64,000 bases of DNA from Pseudophaeobacter sp965641885 (GTDB lineage: Bacteria > Pseudomonadota > Alphaproteobacteria > Rhodobacterales > Rhodobacteraceae): positions 62,001 to 126,000 of the forward strand of contig OZ282574.1 in assembly GCA_965641885.1 (NCBI GenBank), read 5' to 3'. The position numbers and the translations under genes were made by a program. Positions within the stretch are counted from its first letter, which is position 1; each line of letters opens with the position of its first letter. Shown here one piece after another: positions 44,501 to 52,498 of the stretch. The notes under the pieces were generated by a model. The model ran no database searches. It was not told the origin of the DNA and worked only from the letters and a program-made list of their open reading frames with translations.

Positions 44501-44513
44501 TGACATCAACCAT
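41502..44513 (-). CDS. RTX calcium-binding protein (hemolysin-type repeats)
   Basis: 1003 residues. The first 110 form a non-repetitive domain (VDVTFHRPFEVGSEVGPFQF ...). Then come many RTX nonapeptide blocks such as GGDRAFGGQGRDVLFGQGGA, interspersed with NVGDQLFENNRGGLDDVNTS-type linkers that recur about every 140 residues (YFVDNxGDxxxEN). The tail ends DTLLIREDFLLASDIVLS, consistent with a type I secretion signal. It is transcribed toward the first RTX gene. It contains a 423-bp tandem duplication. Probably a secreted or surface protein with calcium-dependent folding; no enzymatic domain is recognised. Confidence 0.85.
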   Translation of the reverse strand: MVDVTFHRPFEVGSEVGPFQFVIENLNNNVGMVIYTGPNGFEGIYRIRDLESVERPFDPLDRFDVLSGTIVGYQQSANGVLEFELSSFELDAVTVIENPPMETSAFINLFYGGADRFFGSSGNDTLFGYDGRDRIQGNQGGDRAFGGQGRDVLFGQGGADVLYGEAGNDRLLGGGQSDTLIGGSGTDTLQGNRGRDTLQGGADNDNLSGNAGNDRLVGGGGRDVLRGGAGADWMQGGRGNDTYFVDNVGDQLFENNRGGLDDVNTSLLSFTLGSGFENLALIGSSGEGNIRTGSGNSDDNQILGAERNQNLLAGGAGNDTLVGGAQNDTLRGERGHDIIEGGRGEDSLVGGFGDDQLEGGQGDDTLDGGDGSDTLLGGLGNDTYLIYNGNDVIQEGFDQGLDEVQSLALAVTLADNVENLTLLGAPREGDLITGAGNALDNEITGSDFARNALSGAQGNDTLIGGDLADVLLGEDGMDWLAGGGGRDLLEGGDGDDVIVAGDGDDTLDGGAGDDTMSGGTGNDYYIVNSANDTVSENTGSGIDTVQTDLVTYSLGENFENLVLTGPAEPDGVLVGNGNALSNSITGSTLDQNHLFGGEGNDTLIGGDLADVLLGEDGMDWLAGGGGRDLLEGGDGDDVIVAGDGDDTLNGGAGDDTMSGGTGNDYYIVNSANDTVSENTGSGIDTVQTDLITYSLGENFENLVLTGPAEPDGVLVGNGNALSNSITGSTLDQNHLFGGEGDDTLIGGNVSDRLSGNAGDDSIDAGAGDDSLFGGLGADTLLAGDGNDLLIGWQDTSSTSNTDGGNFLSGGSGNDTLQGGGGGNETLYGGLGSDILNGGYRDTEQTEPTGNPDLFVFRSVEESRSGLGLRDTITSFETGFSQIDLSEFVQSGVRIDLAITGYTYETVVQISDDEEEPVVTTVVRPVATTSYYNVSGFEQNNTADIILHVDSNSGTKFLVASTYEEYRGQGAIDEALDTDFEVEIFTDTLLIREDFLLASDIVLS
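42281..43126 (-). repeat. Two tandem 423-bp units inside the second RTX gene
   Basis: Positions 42281-42703 and 42704-43126 are nearly identical (for example the stretch GCGTTTCCGTTGCCGACCAG recurs exactly 423 bases apart). Each unit encodes 141 residues of RTX repeat plus linker. Only a handful of base differences are visible, so duplication or gene conversion is recent. Confidence 0.92.
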
Positions 44514-44742
44514 TGTACACCTACGTCAGAAAGCCAAAAAATCTCACACGAGAGGACCGATCGTCGAGACGTGCTGAGCACATACCAGAGATACTGGCAG
44601 ATTCAATTTAACTTGAAAAGGAGCAGCCAGTCTGGCGTTCAGGTCAGAAGAACTGTGTGGCAGCTTAATGTGAGGATGGCTGTCTTGTGGGTAAACGGGC
44701 GGGGCCAGCTCATTGGCTCAGGCCTGATGGAAAACTGATGGG

Positions 44743-44928
44743 GTGGATGGCTCCTGCTCCAATCGGCGGAGTAATGCGCCATGCCGCCATAAACCCGCCG
44801 GTGCAAAGGCAGAGCTGCAGCGCGCGGCAGAGACTGCGCAGATCCATCGCGCGCACCTAGACCGCGCTGCAGATGAGGCGCGCCACTGGGCGGCGCTTTC
44901 TAATGAGTTGGAATTAATGGGAGGTCGC
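44743..44928 (+). pseudogene. Fragment of a phage Rz-like i-spanin
   Basis: The frame contains ELQRAAETAQIHRAHLDRAA and DEARHWAALSNELELMGG, an Ala/Glu/Arg-rich coiled coil like the periplasmic part of phage Rz proteins. The N-terminal membrane anchor is missing. It runs directly into the Rz1-like lipoprotein frame that follows. Confidence 0.4.
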
Positions 44929-45105
44929 GTGCGCCTTTGTCTGCTTTGCTTGGTGTCCCTGCTGCCCGGTTGTATGGGGCGCGGCAGTGATCCGGCCCGA
45001 TTGCCGCCGCCAAATGTGTCGGCCGATCTGTTGGCGCCTTGCGCGGGCTACACCGGAGCGGTGCCGACGACCGAGGGGCAGCTATCAAATGCCCTGATTG
45101 CCTAG
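44929..45105 (+). CDS. Rz1-like lipoprotein (phage o-spanin), possible remnant
   Basis: 58 residues from a GTG preceded by GGGAGG. RLCLLCLVSLLPGCMGRG is a lipoprotein signal with lipobox LLPGC, followed by a Pro-rich segment (DPARLPPPNVSADLLAPC). This is the style of Rz1 outer-membrane spanins, which pair with Rz in host lysis. The usual longer C-terminus is absent: the frame ends at QLSNALIA. No holin, endolysin or structural phage genes are visible nearby, so this is a prophage leftover. Confidence 0.5.
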   Translation: MRLCLLCLVSLLPGCMGRGSDPARLPPPNVSADLLAPCAGYTGAVPTTEGQLSNALIA

Positions 45106-45140
45106 GCGTAGGGGCGCAGTTGTGCCAATGGCAAGATGTA

Positions 45141-45195
45141 GCCCACTAGACCTGACCACAATAGCCCCACGCTCGTGTGGTCAGGTCTATTGGGC
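45141..45195. repeat. Long hairpin (20-bp stem)
   Basis: GCCCACTAGACCTGACCACA pairs with 45176-45195 at 19 of 20 positions around a 15-base loop. No T-tract follows. It could be an mRNA structure, a protein-binding dyad or a miniature mobile element; only the dyad itself is observed. Confidence 0.75.
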
Positions 45196-45465
45196 TTGGC
45201 TATACCTGCCGGTCACTCGAAACTAAGTGGTAAACGAGTGGGCGGTTTCCGCTCCGTCTGGAATGGCACCGGAAGACCCAGCCCAAGCCGGAAGCGAACG
45301 TTGAAAAGTACAGTGGGTCTTGGGTGTCGGTAAATGCAATGGGTGTGTAAACGATCATCCAGATTGAACATGTAAAAGGCTGCAAAGTCCGCTTAGCCAA
45401 CCTCCACCTGAGCTGTGTGAATGTCCGCTTACGCCATAGTCGCGCATGAGGGCATAGTCCGCTTG

Positions 45466-45546
45466 GGGCTGACAGCGGTCATCAGAGCAACCTCTCAGGG
45501 GCGCTTACTGCCGAAAACCGGGTGCCGCACCGCCGCAAGTCCGCTA
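45466..45546 (-). repeat. Dispersed intergenic repeat with AGCGGACTT core, copy 2
   Basis: Reverse complement of 27436-27516 with only a few mismatches. The surrounding gap (45200-45660) holds further GTCCGCTT motifs at about 45367, 45423 and 45457 and an AGCGGAC at 45601, so the whole interval seems built from repeat pieces. No gene is supported in it. Confidence 0.65.
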
Positions 45547-45663
45547 GGAGCCCTTTCTAACAAATGCTGCAACATGACCGAAGGGACACGAACTGCCAAA
45601 AGCGGACTAACGGCAAGATACGATTGCGTTGGAGCGTTCTGACCTCACCGTGGTGTTTGGTGG

Positions 45664-45677
45664 TTGATTTGCATCAA
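45664..45677 (+). promoter_or_regulatory. FNR-type box (TTGAT-N4-ATCAA) upstream of ftsH
   Basis: TTGATTTGCATCAA is a perfect match to the FNR/FnrL consensus. Its centre lies about 70 bases before the ATG at 45741. With activation from the usual -41.5 position, transcription would start near 45712. Low-oxygen activation of the ftsH gene is inferred. Confidence 0.75.
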
Positions 45678-45740
45678 CGACCCAAAACTGCAAGTTTGCC
45701 AGAACTTAGTTCTCTGTAATTCGACAATGAATGTGACAGC

Positions 45741-47645
45741 ATGCCCAAAGAGCCTCAACATGGACAGAACGGCGGCCCCATCGAGCCGCGATGGCAGGTA
45801 TGGGTTCTGCTTTTCGGGTTTTTGCTGATGGTTCTGGTCTCGGGCTTTTTGTTCGACTCCGGGCCGGTTCAGACCACCTTACCTTACAGCACTGTCAAGC
45901 AAATGATCCGAGACGGTCAGGTCGTTTCGGTGGATATGAAAGAGCATTCCATTGTCGTTACCACCGACAATGCGGATGCGGAAAACCCCGAAGTCTTCCG
46001 CGCCATAACCCCATCCCAAGGCGACCCCAATCTGCTTGTGCTTTTGGAAGCGCGCGGCGTCGAGATCCGGGCCGAAGAACCTACCGGTGGCTCGATCCTG
46101 TCCTACATCCTGCCCTGGATCCTGATCCTTGGGGTCTATTTGTGGCTACAGCGGCGCATGATGGGCAACATTGCCGGCGGGCCGGGCGGCGTGGCAGGCG
46201 GGCTTTTGGGCGGACGTTTTACCAAACCCAGTTCAACGCGTGAAAAAATCACCTTCGACGATGTCGCAGGCCAGGACCAGGCCAAGCGGGAGGTCGCCGA
46301 ACTGGTCGATTTCCTGCGCGAGCCCGAGCGGTTTGAACGGGTCGGCGCCGAAGTGCCGCATGGAGTCCTGCTGGTCGGCCCGCCCGGCACAGGCAAGACA
46401 TTGTTGGCCAAGGCGCTGGCAGGCGAGGCGGATGTGCCGTTCTTTTCCACCTCGGGTTCGGAATTTATTGAAATCTTCGTGGGCGTCGGCGCGGGCCGGG
46501 TGCGAAAGATGTTCGAGGCCGCGCGCAAGGCTGCCCCGGCGATCATCTTCATCGACGAGCTTGACAGCATCGGGCGCACTCGTGGCACCGGCCTTGGTGG
46601 CGGCCATGACGAGCGCGAGCAGACTTTGAACCAGATCCTGGCTGAACTGGATGGTTTCGCCGCACGCGAGGCGGTTGTCGTGCTGGCCGCGACCAACCGG
46701 CCTGACGTGCTGGACCCTGCACTGTTGCGTCCGGGTCGTTTTGACCGCCACGTCACGCTGCATCTGCCCGACAGGACGGCGCGCCGCGCGATCCTCGATA
46801 TCCATGCCAGAAACCTGCCACTGGAAGACACCGGCGATCTGGACATCATGGCGGCGGGCACGCCGGGGTTTTCCGGTGCCGATCTGAAGAACCTTTTGAA
46901 CGAAGCGGCGATCAACGCAGCGCGGCGCGACGCCAGCCTGATCACCCGCAATGACTTGGGCGACGCGCGCGACAAAGTGATGATGGGCACGGTACGCTCG
47001 CTTGCGATCCGCCCGGAAGAGAAGCACCGCCTGGCCGTGCACGAGACCGGTCATACCGCGGCGGCCTATTTCACCCCGGAGGCTGACCCGCTCTACAAGG
47101 TCACGATTATTCCGCGCGGCCATGCCTTGGGCGGCACCCATATGCTGCCCGAAAGCGAACGTCACACGCTGGATGAAGACTACCTGCGCGGCCAGCTTGT
47201 CACCCTTCTGGCCGGGCGTGCCGCCGAAAAGCTTCTGATCGGCACGGTCAGTTCCGGCGCTGACGATGATATTCGCCGGGTGACCGATCTGGCCCGGTCG
47301 ATGGTGGCGCGCTGGGGCATGACTGAAGAGCTGGGCCCGGTCGATCTGCGGCAATCCGAGGATCACCCGTTCCTTGGCCAGTCCATTGCGCAGCCGAGGG
47401 ATTACGCGGACGCGACCGCGGCACAGGTCGATGCGGCGGTGATAGCGTTGCTGAAAGAGGCCGAAGCGCAGGCGACGGGCATTCTTTCCGAGCACCGGCC
47501 ACAGGTCGAATTGCTTGTGACATCTCTGGAGACAAAAGAGACGCTGGATTTCGATGAAATACGGCGCTGCCTGGACCCCGATAGCAAGGTGACACCATTG
47601 AAACGCCCACCGCGCGGGTTCGACAAAATCCCGCATGTGCGCTGA
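45741..47645 (+). CDS. ftsH: ATP-dependent zinc metalloprotease FtsH (accessory copy)
   Basis: 634-residue membrane protease. An N-terminal membrane helix (VWVLLFGFLLMVLVSGFLF), a periplasmic loop and a second helix (ILSYILPWILILGVYLWL) are followed by the AAA domain: VLLVGPPGTGKTLLAKALAG, IIFIDELDSIGRTRG and the SRH NRPDVLDPALLRPGRFDRH. The zinc-protease motif is HETGH (His434 region), and the third ligand lies in SSGADDDIRRVTDLA. Its sequence and its setting among stress genes suggest an extra stress-related copy, with the housekeeping ftsH elsewhere. An FNR box lies just upstream. Confidence 0.93.
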   Translation: MPKEPQHGQNGGPIEPRWQVWVLLFGFLLMVLVSGFLFDSGPVQTTLPYSTVKQMIRDGQVVSVDMKEHSIVVTTDNADAENPEVFRAITPSQGDPNLLVLLEARGVEIRAEEPTGGSILSYILPWILILGVYLWLQRRMMGNIAGGPGGVAGGLLGGRFTKPSSTREKITFDDVAGQDQAKREVAELVDFLREPERFERVGAEVPHGVLLVGPPGTGKTLLAKALAGEADVPFFSTSGSEFIEIFVGVGAGRVRKMFEAARKAAPAIIFIDELDSIGRTRGTGLGGGHDEREQTLNQILAELDGFAAREAVVVLAATNRPDVLDPALLRPGRFDRHVTLHLPDRTARRAILDIHARNLPLEDTGDLDIMAAGTPGFSGADLKNLLNEAAINAARRDASLITRNDLGDARDKVMMGTVRSLAIRPEEKHRLAVHETGHTAAAYFTPEADPLYKVTIIPRGHALGGTHMLPESERHTLDEDYLRGQLVTLLAGRAAEKLLIGTVSSGADDDIRRVTDLARSMVARWGMTEELGPVDLRQSEDHPFLGQSIAQPRDYADATAAQVDAAVIALLKEAEAQATGILSEHRPQVELLVTSLETKETLDFDEIRRCLDPDSKVTPLKRPPRGFDKIPHVR

Positions 47646-47678
47646 GCAACCAGCTGGCGCGCGGCGGCCAGTTCCCCA

Positions 47679-48884
47679 TCAGCACCCAAAATGTGCCTCC
47701 AACCTGTCAAAAGCATGGTTGATCGCGTCATCTTCGACGCAATAGGCCATGCGGACGTGATGCTCACCCGAAGGGCCGAAGGCGCTGCCGGGGGTGACGG
47801 TGACGCGGGCCTGGTTCAACAGGTCGAGCGAGAACTGAACGGAATTGTCGTGATCCGTGACGACACGCGGAAACACGTAATAGGCGCCTTGGGGCTTTTG
47901 ATAGCGAAACACATGTGGCAGACGGTCGAGCCGTTCGCAGATCAGCGCGCGACGCCGGGCGAGGACAAATTGAAAGCTATCCAGGTGTGCGGGTTCGTTT
48001 TCAAGGGCGGTAAGGGCGGCGATCTGGCTGATCCGCGGCGTGCAGATCATCGTCAGATCATGAATTTTTACGACCTCTGGCAGCAGCGCCTTGGGCACAA
48101 CCATATATCCCGCGCGCCAACCGCTCATCGCGTAAGCCTTTGAGAAGGTAAAAAGGTAGGCGATGTGATCGGCAAATTCAGGGTCTGCCGCAAGGTTGAA
48201 ATACCGGTCGCGGTTTTCGTAGGTAAAGTGGCTGTAGGGATCGTCGAGGATGATCAGCAATCCGTGGCCCTGGGCGATCTTCGCGGCGGCACGCAGGGTG
48301 GCCTGGGACAGGATGGCACCGGTCGGGTTCGAGGGCGTGACCAGAATGATCGCCTTGGTGCGTGGGCCGATCAGCCCGGGTAGGGAGCCGATGTCCAGCT
48401 CCCACCCGTTCGCTTCGTCCATCTGCCAGAAAACCGGCACGCCGCCGTTGAATCGGATCTGGCTGATATGCGACACGAATCCCGGGTCGGTAACGATCAC
48501 CTCGTCGCCGGGATTGACGATGGCCTGCAGCAGGGTCTGCAACCCCTCCATGTTGCCCGCCGAGATCATCACGCGGGTTTCGGGATCGACGCTTTGCCCG
48601 GTGCGGCTTTGGTGTTCGCGTGCCGCTGCCGCGCGCAACTCCGGCAAGCCGCCGGGCAAGGCGTACATGCCGATCTTCGGGTCATCTTCCAATGCGCGCG
48701 CAACCGCGGCCCGGATCGGCGCCGGCGTCGGGAAGGACGGCAGCCCCCACGCCAGTGAGGCCGCACCGGGCACCCGGGCGCTGAGGATCGACATTTCCTT
48801 GATCGCCGACATCGCAAGCTGTTGCGATCGTGCGGCGATCAGGCGGTTCCTTGGGGATGTGTTTTGGTTCACGGTACACCTCAT
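47679..48884 (-). CDS. PLP-dependent aminotransferase, class I/II
   Basis: 401 residues of fold type I. Landmarks: ILVTPSNPTGAILSQATLRA, the Asp of LLIILDDPYSHFTYENRDRY, the PLP Lys in LFTFSKAYAMSGWRAGYMV, and the C-terminal HHVRMAYCVEDDAINHAF with the carboxylate-binding Arg. The class transfers amino groups between amino and keto acids; the specific substrates are not readable. It is convergent with ftsH and has no evident partner in a pathway here, sitting between two proteases. Confidence 0.9.
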   Translation of the reverse strand: MRCTVNQNTSPRNRLIAARSQQLAMSAIKEMSILSARVPGAASLAWGLPSFPTPAPIRAAVARALEDDPKIGMYALPGGLPELRAAAAREHQSRTGQSVDPETRVMISAGNMEGLQTLLQAIVNPGDEVIVTDPGFVSHISQIRFNGGVPVFWQMDEANGWELDIGSLPGLIGPRTKAIILVTPSNPTGAILSQATLRAAAKIAQGHGLLIILDDPYSHFTYENRDRYFNLAADPEFADHIAYLFTFSKAYAMSGWRAGYMVVPKALLPEVVKIHDLTMICTPRISQIAALTALENEPAHLDSFQFVLARRRALICERLDRLPHVFRYQKPQGAYYVFPRVVTDHDNSVQFSLDLLNQARVTVTPGSAFGPSGEHHVRMAYCVEDDAINHAFDRLEAHFGC

Positions 48885-48982
48885 AACTTTCGCGCGGGGG
48901 CAGAAATTCCTTGGTTGGCGGAAGGCCTAGCAGGATACGAGACTTCGGTCCTGTCGCCTTGTTTCAGATCAAATTCCGGACT

Positions 48983-49753
48983 TTAGGGTGCGGGAGGGAT
49001 CTGGGTCGAGTGCGCGATTGACGGCTCCCCCTGGGCCGCGCCCAGCACCAGAACCGGACACCGGGCCGCAGCGAGCACGTGACGCAACTGGTCATGCGTA
49101 TGGAATGGTCCGGCGGACAGGTCCAGCACGACAGCGGAGGCATTCGTTCTGTTGATGAACGCCAGCAAGTCGGCTTCGGAGGCAAACCGTTCACGTTGCT
49201 GCGATTGTACATCGTTCAACTCGGGGATTTCCGGGCCAATTGACAAGGCAACGAGGTCGGCCCGCAGCCTTTTTGCCAAGTCCAGGGCAAGGCCTGCTCC
49301 ACTCTGCGCTGCCGCACCGGGCGGGGTTATCAGTACGAGTTTGCCAGCCTGGTGATGGATTTCACGATGCCCTAGCAACAGAATATCCCAACCCGTCGCC
49401 GCTTTGCATAACCCGCTGATCAATTCGCCGTGGCGGCGTTCGAACGACCATTTGCGCGCCGCGGTCCGGGCCAACCCCACCAAGGAATTGCGAAACGCTT
49501 TGGCGTCGCTTTCAATCAAACTCCGGATTTGTTGGCACGTTGGCACGACGACAAGCGTGCCGCCGGAGGTCACGACGCGCTGCCCAGGCAAATCGAAAGT
49601 CTCGGTTACGATGGTTTCTTCGATCAGCATGCCGCCCAAATCCCCGGCCAGCGTTTCCGTCAGTTGCTCTGCCAGTCGTAACGCAGGCTGCGCATCTGCG
49701 AAGCAACTGGCGCCGATCAGCAAACGTTTTTGCGGTTCTGTCCGCGCGGTCAT
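48983..49753 (-). CDS. Usp-like protein encoded with the Lon-family protease
   Basis: 256 residues. It opens KRLLIGASCFADAQPALRLA and has a second alpha/beta half (GAGLALDLAKRLRADLVALS ... RHVLAAARCPVLVLGAA). The closing AARCPVLVLG is typical of the last strand of universal-stress-protein domains, so two degenerate Usp-like units are likely. A clear ATP-binding G-2x-G-9x-G motif is not seen. Its start overlaps the end of the protease gene by four bases, so it probably serves the same stress function. Confidence 0.55.
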   Translation of the reverse strand: MTARTEPQKRLLIGASCFADAQPALRLAEQLTETLAGDLGGMLIEETIVTETFDLPGQRVVTSGGTLVVVPTCQQIRSLIESDAKAFRNSLVGLARTAARKWSFERRHGELISGLCKAATGWDILLLGHREIHHQAGKLVLITPPGAAAQSGAGLALDLAKRLRADLVALSIGPEIPELNDVQSQQRERFASEADLLAFINRTNASAVVLDLSAGPFHTHDQLRHVLAAARCPVLVLGAAQGEPSIAHSTQIPPAP

Positions 49754-52179
49754 TTGTCCGTTCCGTCTTTGTCTGACTTCGCAGGGCGGGCAAACGCCTT
49801 ACGCGTCTCTGCAAACCCGCGTAGCCGGTCCTCGACAAGAGCATTGATCGACCCTTCGGGAAAGTCACCGTCCTTGTCGCGTATGCCGGCTTCGGTTCCG
49901 GTCAGAATTGCGATGCCCTGATCAATCGTCTCCACCGGGATCACCCGGAATTTTCCGGCTTCAGCGGCCTCGACGACATTGGATCGCAACATCAGATGCT
50001 CGATATTGGATTTCGGGATCAGCACACCTTGATCACCCGTCAAACCGCGCGCGACGCAAGTTTCAAAGAAACCTTCGATCTTTTCGTTGACGCCGCCGAT
50101 GGCCTGCACCTCGCCGGTCTGATTGACCGAGCCGGTCACCGCCAGTCCCTGCCGGATTGGCAGGCCTGACAACGCCGACAGCAGCGCATAGAGTTCGGCT
50201 GACGAGGCACTATCGCCGTCGATACCGCCATAGCTTTGCTCAAACACCAGACTGGCATGCAGCGAAAACGGCACGTCGAGCGCGTAGGTCGAGGTCAGAT
50301 ATCCGGCGAGGATCATCACGCCCTTGGAATGCAGCGGTCCGCCCAGTTCAACCTCGCGTTCGATATCGACAAGTTTTCCGGCCCCCATCCGCACCCGGGC
50401 GGTGATCCGGGACGGCCGGCCAAAACGATAGTCACCCAAGCCAATGACTGACAACCCGTTGATCTGGCCCGATTTTGCGCCGTCGGTGTCGATCAGAACC
50501 GTCTTGCGGGTGATTGCCTCTTGCATCCGATCCTTGATCCGCGAGGCACGTCTGTCCTTTTCGACCACGGCACGATCAATATCGCCATCTTCGATGTATT
50601 CGCTTCCACGACCTGTGGCGTAATGATCGGCCTCGCAGATAAAATCCGACAAAGCCCCAAATCGCAGCGACAGTTTCTGGCTGTCATCGGCCAGCCGTGT
50701 CGCCTCGTCCAGTAGCCGCGCAACGCCCGCGGCCGTCATCGGGCGCAGGCCCTCGCGCAAGGCAAAAGAGCCCACCAGACGCGCGAACAGAACCAGGTTA
50801 TCCTCTGTCCGGTCGACCACATCCTCGAAATCCGCCTGCAGCTTGAAAAGATCGCCGAATTCCGGGTCAAGCAGCACCAATAGGGCATACAACCGACTGT
50901 CGCCGACCAGAACCACGCGCAGATCCAACGGGATCGGATCAGGTTCCAGCGACGTGGTTGAAATCAAGCTCAACCGCTCCGCCATCGACTGGATCGTGAT
51001 TGCCTGGTTCTTCAGACAACGCTTGAGAGCGTCCCAGGCATAGGGTTCGCTTAGCACCCGGCGCGCATCCATCACCAGATAGCCACCGTTGGCACGGTGC
51101 AGCGCTCCGGGCCGGATCATGGAAAAATTCGTCACCAGCGAGCCCATGTGCGAAACATGCTCGATCCGTCCCGTTAACCGGTCGAGGGTTGGCAGGTCCT
51201 CGGTCTCGACCGGTGCGCCGGCCCGTGTCTCGCGGTCTTGCGACACCATCACGTTCACGACATAGCGGTCAAATTCCGGCTCGCGGTGGTACTTGCGGAT
51301 CGCCTGGGGGAAGGGGCCGTCGCTTATCTCGGCTGCCGCTTGCAGAAACAGTTCTGCGTTCGAGATGATATCCTCACGGACTGTTTCAAGGTATTCGGCC
51401 ACCGCCTCGATAGCCTGCAAGTCTGCCTCGACCTCCGCCACACGGGCAGACACTGCGCGTTCCGCCATCGCGGCATTCAGGCGCTCAACGCGTTTGCGAT
51501 GCTCTTTTTCGAGCTTTGGCTCTTGGCGCAACACGGCGGCCAAGTCTTCCTGCAGACGCGCGATCTTTTCGTCGATCTGCGCCTGTTCGTCCTCGCTGAG
51601 CTTTTGGTAATCCTCGGCATTGACCGGCTTGCCGTCTCGGATCGCAGTCAGCAGGAAGCCCATTGGCGTCCGCAGAAGAGCAATATTCTCGGCCTTGGCG
51701 CGGTCGGCGAACGCGGCCATCGCCGCTTCCTGCGCCTCACCGAGTTCCTGTTCGATGGCTCGGCGTTGGGTCTGATATTCTTCAGACTCGAACAGCGCGG
51801 GAATGTCATTACCCAGATCATCGATCAGGTTCTGCATAGTGTGCTTCAAAGTCAGCGCCGTTCCCGGTGGCAGACGCAGCGCCTTGGGTTTGTGCGCTGC
51901 CTCGAAGTTGTTCACATAGGCCCAATCTGGTGGCAGTTCCCGTGTCGCGGCCTGGTCGCTCAGAAGCTTCAGAACGGCCGTGTGCCGCCCTGTTCCGGTC
52001 GGCCCCAAGACAAAAAGGTTGAAATCGCGATGAGTTATTTTCGACGACAAGCGAATGGCGTCCAATGCCCGCGCCTGACCAATCAGTTCGGAATGTTCGG
52101 CGAGATCTTTTGTTGATGCAAATGGAAGGGAAGCCGGATCGCAACGCTGTCGCAGCTTGTCAGTAGGCAAGGCGTCCAT
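49750..52179 (-). CDS. Lon-family (Lon-related) ATP-dependent protease
   Basis: 809 residues. An N-terminal region carries Walker A-like FVLGPTGTGRHTAVLKLL, and the central part has a long helical insertion (AQIDEKIARLQEDLAAVLRQ ...). The AAA core includes GGYLVMDARRVLSEPYAWDA. The Lon protease domain at the C-terminus has the catalytic Ser657 in GGIDGDSASSAELYALLSAL and Lys700 in GGVNEKIEGFFE. This is the Lon-related branch (as in E. coli YcbZ), not housekeeping Lon. It is followed on the same strand by the Usp-like gene. Role: degradation of damaged proteins, probably in stress. Confidence 0.92.
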   Translation of the reverse strand: MDALPTDKLRQRCDPASLPFASTKDLAEHSELIGQARALDAIRLSSKITHRDFNLFVLGPTGTGRHTAVLKLLSDQAATRELPPDWAYVNNFEAAHKPKALRLPPGTALTLKHTMQNLIDDLGNDIPALFESEEYQTQRRAIEQELGEAQEAAMAAFADRAKAENIALLRTPMGFLLTAIRDGKPVNAEDYQKLSEDEQAQIDEKIARLQEDLAAVLRQEPKLEKEHRKRVERLNAAMAERAVSARVAEVEADLQAIEAVAEYLETVREDIISNAELFLQAAAEISDGPFPQAIRKYHREPEFDRYVVNVMVSQDRETRAGAPVETEDLPTLDRLTGRIEHVSHMGSLVTNFSMIRPGALHRANGGYLVMDARRVLSEPYAWDALKRCLKNQAITIQSMAERLSLISTTSLEPDPIPLDLRVVLVGDSRLYALLVLLDPEFGDLFKLQADFEDVVDRTEDNLVLFARLVGSFALREGLRPMTAAGVARLLDEATRLADDSQKLSLRFGALSDFICEADHYATGRGSEYIEDGDIDRAVVEKDRRASRIKDRMQEAITRKTVLIDTDGAKSGQINGLSVIGLGDYRFGRPSRITARVRMGAGKLVDIEREVELGGPLHSKGVMILAGYLTSTYALDVPFSLHASLVFEQSYGGIDGDSASSAELYALLSALSGLPIRQGLAVTGSVNQTGEVQAIGGVNEKIEGFFETCVARGLTGDQGVLIPKSNIEHLMLRSNVVEAAEAGKFRVIPVETIDQGIAILTGTEAGIRDKDGDFPEGSINALVEDRLRGFAETRKAFARPAKSDKDGTDK

Positions 52180-52338
52180 ATTGTGGTCTCCCGATCCTTG
52201 ATTTCCCAGCCCAATGGCATGCTAGATACATTGCTCCGTAGCTTGTTCTGTGGGAATGATCTTAGTCAAGATCGATAACTTTATTCCGGCAGCTAAGCGC
52301 AGGAAGCTGACACTTGAGCTGACACTGCGAATTCACAC

Positions 52339-52425
52339 TTTGTCCGCTCAGTCGACCTTCGCACCTGAAAATCGCGAGTTTTCCCGACCGATGCTTTCGG
52401 ATGACCGGTTTGAGCCCAAAAGGAC
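52339..52425 (+). repeat. Degenerate dispersed repeat, left of the membrane-protein gene (gap 52180-52498)
   Basis: TTTGTCCGCTCAG and the bases up to about 52425 (CCGGTTTGAGCCC) resemble 53060-53150 (AATGTCCGCTCAG ... GGCTCGAGCCC). The two copies flank the gene at 52499-53005. Otherwise the gap holds no gene; it contains the Lon promoter region. Confidence 0.45.
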
Positions 52426-52498
52426 AACGTCGGGCCAATTCTTGGACACGGATAGCGCGATGCGGTAGTTAGCAGAAAGCCGCTTCAAAGGAAGAAAT

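Noticed and set aside
45200..45400. 66-residue minus-strand ORF upstream of ftsH
   Set aside because: Lies in repeat-derived intergenic DNA and shows no domain or initiation signal.
46136..47636. Long minus-strand frames opposite ftsH
   Set aside because: GC-rich antisense frames without family features; the plus strand is unmistakably FtsH.
51238..52116. 292-codon plus-strand frame opposite the Lon-family gene
   Set aside because: No domain or ribosome site; the minus-strand protease covers the interval with all its motifs.
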